Assembly: GCA_964351745.1 (NCBI GenBank)
Contig: CAYGPI010000093.1
Location: 1 to 9,432 of the forward strand
Length of the DNA: 9,432 bases
Direction: 5' to 3'
From: CAYNJF01 sp964351745
GTDB lineage: Bacteria > Pseudomonadota > Gammaproteobacteria > Berkiellales > Berkiellaceae
In this document: positions 5,084-9,432 of the stretch, piece by piece
Position numbering within the stretch: position 1 is the stretch's first letter
Layout of the letters: each line of letters opens with the position of its first letter
The notes under the pieces: generated by a model
What the model saw: only the letters and a program-made list of their open reading frames with translations
Databases searched by the model: none
What the model was told of the DNA's origin: nothing
Translations under genes and position numbers: made by a program

Positions 5084-5854
5084 ATGACAGAGGCACAACC
5101 AGTGACGCAGTCTGAGTACATAAATCATCATTTAACAAATCTTCACTTCGGTGAAGGGTTTTGGTCTATTCACCTGGATACCTTTATTGTTTCCTGGATT
5201 TTGGGGGCGGGCTTTTTGCTTCTCTTTGCCTTTAGTGCAAAAAGAGCAACGCCAGGCGTGCCTGGTGGGCTGCAAAATTTCATAGAAATTATTTATGACT
5301 TTGTTGATGCTCAAGTTAAAGACACCTTTCACGGCAAAAATGACTTTATAGCCCCCATGGCTATGACCATTTTTGTTTGGGTCTTTTTAATGAACTTTAT
5401 GGATCTTGTTCCTGTTGATTTACTACCATTGTTGGGTAGTTATGTTGGCGTCTCTCACTTAAAGGTTGTTCCTACGACAGATCCCAATCTTACCATGGGC
5501 ATGTCTCTAACCATATTTATGATGACCATTTATTATAGCTTGAAGGCTAAGGGTTTTGGCGGTCTTTCGAAAGAAATGTTAACTCAGCCCTTTGGCGTAT
5601 GGTTCCTTCCTTTTAACTTATTGCTTCGCTTAGTCGATGAGATTGCCAAGCCAATATCGTTAGGCTTGCGACTTTTTGGCAACCTCTACGCTGGGGAGCT
5701 AATTTTTATATTGATTGCTTTGTTGCCTTGGTTTACCCAATGGCCGTTAGGCTGGATGTGGGCTGTTTTCCATATTCTGGTGATTACCTTACAGGCTTTC
5801 ATATTTATGATGCTGTCGATCGTTTATATCTCGCAAGCACATGAAGCGCATTAA
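5084..5854 (+). CDS. atpB: ATP synthase Fo subunit a (AtpB)
   Basis: This 256-residue, multi-pass inner-membrane protein forms the proton half-channels of Fo. The essential arginine is R196 in ISLGLRLFGN (E. coli R210). The channel residues E205 in YAGELIF, H230 in AVFHIL and Q237 in TLQAFIF correspond to E. coli E219, H245 and Q252. IFVWVFLMNFMDLVPVDLLP (96-115) is the conserved second membrane helix and loop. It is about 15 residues shorter than E. coli AtpB (271), mostly in the N-terminal periplasmic stretch: HHLTNL (15-20) runs almost straight into GFWSIHLDT (25-33). No Shine-Dalgarno sequence precedes the ATG, and atpI stops 3 bases upstream, so translation is probably coupled. A stable hairpin lies within codons 20-25. 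Confidence 0.98.
   Translation: MTEAQPVTQSEYINHHLTNLHFGEGFWSIHLDTFIVSWILGAGFLLLFAFSAKRATPGVPGGLQNFIEIIYDFVDAQVKDTFHGKNDFIAPMAMTIFVWVFLMNFMDLVPVDLLPLLGSYVGVSHLKVVPTTDPNLTMGMSLTIFMMTIYYSLKAKGFGGLSKEMLTQPFGVWFLPFNLLLRLVDEIAKPISLGLRLFGNLYAGELIFILIALLPWFTQWPLGWMWAVFHILVITLQAFIFMMLSIVYISQAHEAH
5141..5156 (+). other. Perfect hairpin with C(TTCG)G tetraloop inside atpB
   Basis: CTTCAC (5141-5146), TTCG (5147-5150) and GTGAAG (5151-5156) form a 6-base-pair perfect stem closed by the extra-stable cUUCGg tetraloop. A U-G wobble extends it by one pair, and GG then TTTT follows (5157-5162). It is inside codons 20-25 of atpB, close to the start of the operon mRNA. Structure is plain from sequence; function is unknown. 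Confidence 0.6.
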
Positions 5855-5868
5855 ATTTATTATATCGT

Positions 5869-5882
5869 TAACTAGTTAGGAG
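5869..5882 (+). promoter_or_regulatory. Strong ribosome binding site of atpE, next to a 10-base palindrome
   Basis: AGGAG at 5878-5882 is the best Shine-Dalgarno match in the operon. It lies 5 bases before ATG 5888 and only 2 before ATG 5885, favouring 5888. The palindrome TAACTAGTTA (5869-5878) abuts it within an AT-rich, probably unstructured leader. High c-subunit translation fits the multi-copy c-ring. Confidence 0.65.
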
Positions 5883-5887
5883 TCATG

Positions 5888-6175
5888 ATGGAAACTGCAA
5901 CACTTGTATCTCAACTTCAGGGGTTTACCGCTATTGCTGTAGCCTTGTTGATAGGTTTTGGTGCGCTGGGAACAGCCATCGGTTTTGGTTTACTTGGAGG
6001 CAAGTTCCTTGAAGGGGCTGCTCGTCAACCTGAAATGGTTCCTATGCTTCAAGTGAAAATGTTTATTGTTGCTGGCCTTTTGGATGCGGTCTCCATGATC
6101 GGTGTTGGTATTGCTTTGTACTTTACATTTGCAAGTCCGTTTTTGGCTGAGCTGATGAATTACGTTTCTGGTTAA
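5888..6175 (+). CDS. atpE: ATP synthase Fo subunit c (AtpE)
   Basis: Starting from ATG 5888 the protein has 95 residues (96 from ATG 5885), longer than E. coli (79) mainly through extra residues at both ends. It is a two-helix hairpin that oligomerizes into the proton-driven rotor ring. Helix 1 carries the glycine-rich stretch GFGALGTAIGFGLLGGK. The polar loop is EGAARQPE, with the R-Q-P that contacts the central stalk. Helix 2 has the proton-carrying aspartate D66 in AGLLDAVSMIGVG (E. coli D61). The second-helix residues AVSMIG match a proton-type c subunit and lack the glutamine-based sodium-binding set of Na+ enzymes. It is preceded by a strong ribosome site and followed by a 11-base gap to atpF. 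Confidence 0.98.
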   Translation: METATLVSQLQGFTAIAVALLIGFGALGTAIGFGLLGGKFLEGAARQPEMVPMLQVKMFIVAGLLDAVSMIGVGIALYFTFASPFLAELMNYVSG

Positions 6176-6186
6176 GAGAGGCGCTC

Positions 6187-6657
6187 GTGAATATCAATGC
6201 AACCCTTTTGGGGCAAATGATAACCTTCATGCTTTTTATTCTTTTTACAAAAAAGTATGTGTGGCCCCCTTTGACGCAAGCTTTGAGAGAGCGTCAAGAA
6301 AAAATAGCTGATGGTTTGGCTGCTGCAGAGCGTGGACATCACGATTTAGCTTTGGCTAAAGAGCGCGCGGCCCAAAACCTTAGAACCTCAAAAGAAGAGG
6401 CGGCTAAGATCATTGAAGAAGCTAAAAAATATGCCTCTCAAATTGTGGAAAATGCAAAGCAAGAGGCCAGCGTTGAAGGTGACAAGGTTAAGCTTAGGGC
6501 GCAATCGGATATCGATCAGATGGTGGCCAACGCTCAAGAGGGCCTAAGGTTAAGCGCTGCAAAAATGGCGATCTTTGGTGCTGGAAAAGTGCTTTCGCAG
6601 AAAATCGACGAGGCTGCAAATCAAGATTTGTTAGATTCTTTGGTTAGGGAGCTGTAG
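6187..6657 (+). CDS. atpF: ATP synthase Fo subunit b (AtpF), peripheral stalk
   Basis: At 156 residues it has exactly the E. coli length. The N-terminal membrane helix begins MNINATLLGQMITF (1-14) and runs to KKYVWPPL (22-29), with the PP kink at 27-28. R36 in RERQEKIADGL matches the conserved E. coli b R36. The rest is a long charged, alanine-rich coiled coil (about 40-140) that dimerizes as the stator stalk, ending in a delta-binding region (DEAANQDLLDSLVREL). The start is GTG at 6187, supported by AGAGG at 6177-6181 with a 5-base spacing and by alignment with the E. coli N-terminus. Only one b gene is present, so a homodimer is expected. Confidence 0.97.
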   Translation: MNINATLLGQMITFMLFILFTKKYVWPPLTQALRERQEKIADGLAAAERGHHDLALAKERAAQNLRTSKEEAAKIIEEAKKYASQIVENAKQEASVEGDKVKLRAQSDIDQMVANAQEGLRLSAAKMAIFGAGKVLSQKIDEAANQDLLDSLVREL

Positions 6658-6665
6658 AAAACCTT

Positions 6666-7205
6666 ATGTCAGAAAACAATACCATTGCTAGGCCTTACGC
6701 CAAGGCTGCTTTTGAAGTGGCCAAGTCAGAGAAGACTTTTGAAGCTTGGTCTAATCTGCTCTGGGCTGCCCAGGCAATGATCAGCGACAAAAGTTTTCTA
6801 AATCTGGTTAAGCATCCTAAATTTTCGGATGAAGAGGCGCTTAAATGGATGACCGAAATACTTGGTGATGTCATGCATGATCACGGCGTTGTTTTTTTGA
6901 GGATGTTAGCTCAAAGCGATAGATTAACGGTTTTGCCTGAAATTTATCAATTGTTTGAGGCTTATAAGAGAGATTCAGAAAAAGCGTTGCAAGCTTATGT
7001 AAGTTCAGCTTCGCCGCTAAGTGAGGATTATCTAGAGAGCGTTAAAAAGGCGCTTAAGATACGCTTAGGGGTTGAAAATGTTGAGCTTCATTGTCAGGTA
7101 GATAAAGCGCTGCTTGCTGGAGCGATAATTAAAGCAGGGGACATTGTCATTGATGGCTCTGCTCGAGGGAGACTTTCACGTCTAAGTGAAGCCTTAGGGG
7201 TTTAA
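6666..7205 (+). CDS. atpH: ATP synthase F1 subunit delta (AtpH)
   Basis: This 179-residue protein (E. coli 177) joins the b stalk to the top of the alpha3beta3 head. The N-terminal domain starts with the family motif IARPYAKAAFEVA (7-19), which binds the alpha N-terminus. The C-terminal domain has KALLAGAIIKAGDIVIDGSARGRL, matching E. coli [24 protein letters not shown]. The ATG is 8 bases after the atpF stop, and no convincing Shine-Dalgarno sequence lies at normal distance (AGGGAG at 6646-6651 is 14 bases away), so coupling to atpF translation is likely. No defects seen. Confidence 0.97.
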   Translation: MSENNTIARPYAKAAFEVAKSEKTFEAWSNLLWAAQAMISDKSFLNLVKHPKFSDEEALKWMTEILGDVMHDHGVVFLRMLAQSDRLTVLPEIYQLFEAYKRDSEKALQAYVSSASPLSEDYLESVKKALKIRLGVENVELHCQVDKALLAGAIIKAGDIVIDGSARGRLSRLSEALGV

Positions 7206-7230
7206 ATTTTATTCAAGGTGAGATTAGGGC

Positions 7231-8775
7231 ATGAGATTAAATCCATCAGAAATTAGTGAGCTGATTAAAAAGCGCATTGAGCAATCCGAGATGCAAGCAG
7301 AGGCTCGCACAACCGGCACTATCACAAGTGCTGGCGACGGTATCATCCATATACATGGTCTTGCCGATGTGATGCAAGGGGAGATGATAAAGTTGCCTGG
7401 CGGCGTTTATGGTATGGCTTTGAACCTTGAAAGAGATTCGGTTGGTGCTGTGGTGCTAGGTGCTTACGAGCATCTTATGGAAGGCCAGGAAGTTGAGTGT
7501 ACAGGGAAGGTTTTAGATGTTCCTGTGGGCGAAGGTCTACTAGGCCGGGTTGTGAACGCTTTAGGTCAGCCTATGGATGGTAAGGGCGACATCGAATTTA
7601 CAGAGCGCTCGCCTATTGAAAAAGTCGCACCTGGCGTGATTACCCGCAAGTCTGTTGATGAGCCTGTTCAAACCGGCTTAAAATCTATCGATAGTATGGT
7701 CCCGATTGGGCGTGGGCAGCGTGAGCTCATTATTGGTGATAGGCAAACAGGCAAAACAGCTATAGCAATTGACGCCATCATCAATCAAAAAAATACAGGC
7801 GTGAAATGTATTTACGTGGCAATTGGTCAAAAAGCTTCTTCAGTTGCTTCTGTGGTCAGAAAGCTTGAAGAACACGGCGCTATGGCTCACACCATTGTGG
7901 TTGCCGCGACAGCTGCAGAGGCCGCAGCTTTACAGTTTGTTGCGCCATATTCTGGTTGTTCGATGGGCGAATACTTTAGAGATAAAGGCGAGAATGCTCT
8001 TATTATTTATGACGATTTAACCAAGCAAGCCTGGGCATATCGACAAATTTCATTATTGTTAAGAAGGCCACCTGGTCGAGAGGCTTATCCTGGGGATGTT
8101 TTCTATTTGCACTCAAGATTGTTAGAGCGCGCTGCAAGGGTGAATGCTGAACATGTAGAAAAGTTGACCGGCGGGAAAGTTAAAGGAAAAACTGGCTCAC
8201 TAACAGCCCTTCCAATTATTGAAACTCAAGCTGGAGACGTTTCTGCTTTTGTTCCAACCAATGTGATTTCGATCACGGATGGTCAGATCTTCCTTGAGAC
8301 CGATTTGTTTAACGCGAACATTCGTCCAGCGATTAATGCGGGGCTATCGGTGTCGCGCGTTGGTGGTGCTGCTCAAACGCCGATAGTAAAAAAACTTGGT
8401 GGTGGTGTCCGTTTAGCACTTGCTCAGTATAGAGAGCTAGCGGCTTTCTCCCAGTTCGCATCGGATTTAGATGAGGCGACTCGCAAACAGTTGGAGCGCG
8501 GTCAGCGAGTTATGGAAGCCATGAAGCAAAAGCAATATAGCCCTCAGTCTGTTGGGCAAATGGCCTTTGTTCTCTTTGCCGTTGATAAAGGGTATCTCGA
8601 TGACGTCAGCTTGGGTAAAGTTGTTGATTTTGAAGAAGACCTTCTTGAATATTTAGCTCAAAATTATGCACAGGCTGTTAACAGTATTAATGAAAACCCA
8701 GTGTTTAATGCTGATGTCGAAAAGCAGATGAAAGAAATCATGGAAGCCTTTAAAGCAACTTGGGCGAAAGGATAG
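7231..8775 (+). CDS. atpA: ATP synthase F1 subunit alpha (AtpA)
   Basis: This 514-residue protein (E. coli 513) forms the non-catalytic nucleotide-binding sites of the alpha3beta3 hexamer. The N-terminal beta-barrel includes GIIHIHGLADVMQGEM (37-52). The P-loop GDRQTGKT is at 169-176 with K175, numbered as in E. coli. Other landmarks are IYVAIGQKASSVA (194-206), ALIIYDDLTKQA (256-267), LLLRRPPGREAYPGDVFYLH (275-294) and the arginine finger R376 in VSRVGGAAQT, which completes the beta catalytic site. The start is supported by AGGTGAG at 7216-7222, 8 bases before the ATG, and by MRLNPSEISELI matching E. coli MQLNSTEISELI. It stops with TAG and is followed 9 bases later by atpG. Confidence 0.99.
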   Translation: MRLNPSEISELIKKRIEQSEMQAEARTTGTITSAGDGIIHIHGLADVMQGEMIKLPGGVYGMALNLERDSVGAVVLGAYEHLMEGQEVECTGKVLDVPVGEGLLGRVVNALGQPMDGKGDIEFTERSPIEKVAPGVITRKSVDEPVQTGLKSIDSMVPIGRGQRELIIGDRQTGKTAIAIDAIINQKNTGVKCIYVAIGQKASSVASVVRKLEEHGAMAHTIVVAATAAEAAALQFVAPYSGCSMGEYFRDKGENALIIYDDLTKQAWAYRQISLLLRRPPGREAYPGDVFYLHSRLLERAARVNAEHVEKLTGGKVKGKTGSLTALPIIETQAGDVSAFVPTNVISITDGQIFLETDLFNANIRPAINAGLSVSRVGGAAQTPIVKKLGGGVRLALAQYRELAAFSQFASDLDEATRKQLERGQRVMEAMKQKQYSPQSVGQMAFVLFAVDKGYLDDVSLGKVVDFEEDLLEYLAQNYAQAVNSINENPVFNADVEKQMKEIMEAFKATWAKG

Positions 8776-8784
8776 AGGTTCACG

Positions 8785-9432
8785 ATGGCTGGCGGCAAAG
8801 AAATACGAACAAAGATACGAAGCATTCAAAGTACGCAAAAAATTACAAGAGCCATGGAAATGGTGGCTGCAAGTAAGATGCGTAAAGCGCAGGCTCGAAT
8901 GCTTGCTTCGCGTCCGTACTCTTCAAAAATAAGAAATGTGATCTTTCATTTAGCGCAAAGTCGCTCTGAATATCGCCATACCTATTTTAAAGAGCGAGAA
9001 GTTAAGAAGGTTGGTATTATTGTTGTTTCAACCGACAGAGGTTTGTGTGGTGGCCTAAATGTCAATTTGTTTCGCCATACTTTGGAAAAAATGCAAGCTT
9101 ACAAGGCGCGTGGGGTTGAGGTAAAACTTGGTGTCATTGGCTCAAAAGCCTTGGCATTTTTCAAAAGATTAGATGTTGATATCGTTGCTTCAACGACCCA
9201 TCTCGGTGACACGCCTCAAATTAAAGATGTGATTGGCCCTGTTGGGGTTATGCTCAAATTATTTGAAGAGGGGGGGATTGATGAGCTTTATCTTGGCTAC
9301 AATCAATTTGTCAACACAATGAGTCAAAAGCCCTCGCTGGTTGATTTGCTGCCGATTACACCAGACCATATGTCGAAGATTTGTGAGGATCAGCACGAGA
9401 ATAAAAAGGTTTGGGATTATATTTATGAACCC
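8785..9432 (+). CDS. atpG: ATP synthase F1 subunit gamma (AtpG), 5' part, cut by window end
   Basis: The first 216 residues are present (E. coli total 287); the rest lies beyond the window. Gamma is the rotating central shaft coupling the c-ring to catalysis. The N-terminal coiled coil has [11 protein letters not shown] (1-11) and [20 protein letters not shown], nearly identical to E. coli [20 protein letters not shown]. The Rossmann-like middle contains [27 protein letters not shown], and [16 protein letters not shown]. It ends at VWDYIYEP, equivalent to the E. coli WDYLYEP. AGAGG at 8774-8778, overlapping the atpA stop, sits 6 bases before the ATG. Seven G at 9270-9276 encode GluGlyGly in frame. 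atpD and atpC should follow. Confidence 0.98.
   Translation, partial: [216 protein letters not shown]

Noticed and set aside
9270..9276. Seven-G run in atpG
   Set aside because: In frame (Glu-Gly-Gly) and matching the family alignment around it; on its own it shows nothing beyond ordinary codon choice.
1..9432. A novel defence, mobile or biosynthetic system
   Set aside because: Every gene belongs to a well-known housekeeping family in a conserved order; there are no insertion sequences, direct repeats, tRNA-linked junctions or unfamiliar proteins.

Overview
The window is an origin-proximal housekeeping region of a bacterial chromosome, almost certainly from a gammaproteobacterium. Every gene reads on the + strand, and the order is mnmE (3' end), mnmG, rsmG, parA, parB, atpI, atpB, atpE, atpF, atpH, atpA, atpG (5' part). 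This is the classic arrangement next to oriC/dnaA in pseudomonads and relatives; enterobacteria keep mnmG-rsmG-atp but lack parAB here. The ATP synthase subunits resemble the E. coli ones closely, with catalytic residues at the same or nearly the same positions (AtpA K175 and R376, AtpF R36, MnmG C47 and C277). Base composition is moderate and slightly AT-rich, and TAG, TAA and TGA are all used as stops. I cannot name the genus.

Region 1 (1-2794) holds RNA modification genes. The MnmE C-terminus is followed by a 55-base AT-rich gap with two long T-tracts and DnaA-box-like words. MnmG comes next; with MnmE it makes the 5-(carboxymethyl)aminomethyl modification of wobble uridine in tRNA. RsmG, the 16S rRNA m7G527 methyltransferase, overlaps mnmG by ATGA.

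Region 2 (2822-4542) is the chromosomal ParA/ParB partition pair. ParA ends at a TAG exactly where relatives carry a conserved glutamate in the last helix. The frame then stays open, with family-like sequence, to a TGA that overlaps an ATG of parB.

Region 3 (4543-9432) is the F1Fo ATP synthase operon. A good sigma70-type promoter (TTGAAA, 17 bases, TATACT) lies in the 136-base gap before atpI. The genes then run I-B-E-F-H-A-G in the usual order with short gaps, and atpG is cut by the window end (atpD and atpC would be expected beyond). atpE has the strongest ribosome binding site, as suits its high copy number in the complex, while atpB and atpH have almost none and probably depend on translational coupling.

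I found no mobile element, CRISPR array, tRNA, rRNA or novel multi-gene system. The most unusual signal is the apparent nonsense codon near the 3' end of parA. Smaller points are long G-tracts, two strong coding-region hairpins (in mnmE and atpB) and shortened segments in MnmE and AtpB.
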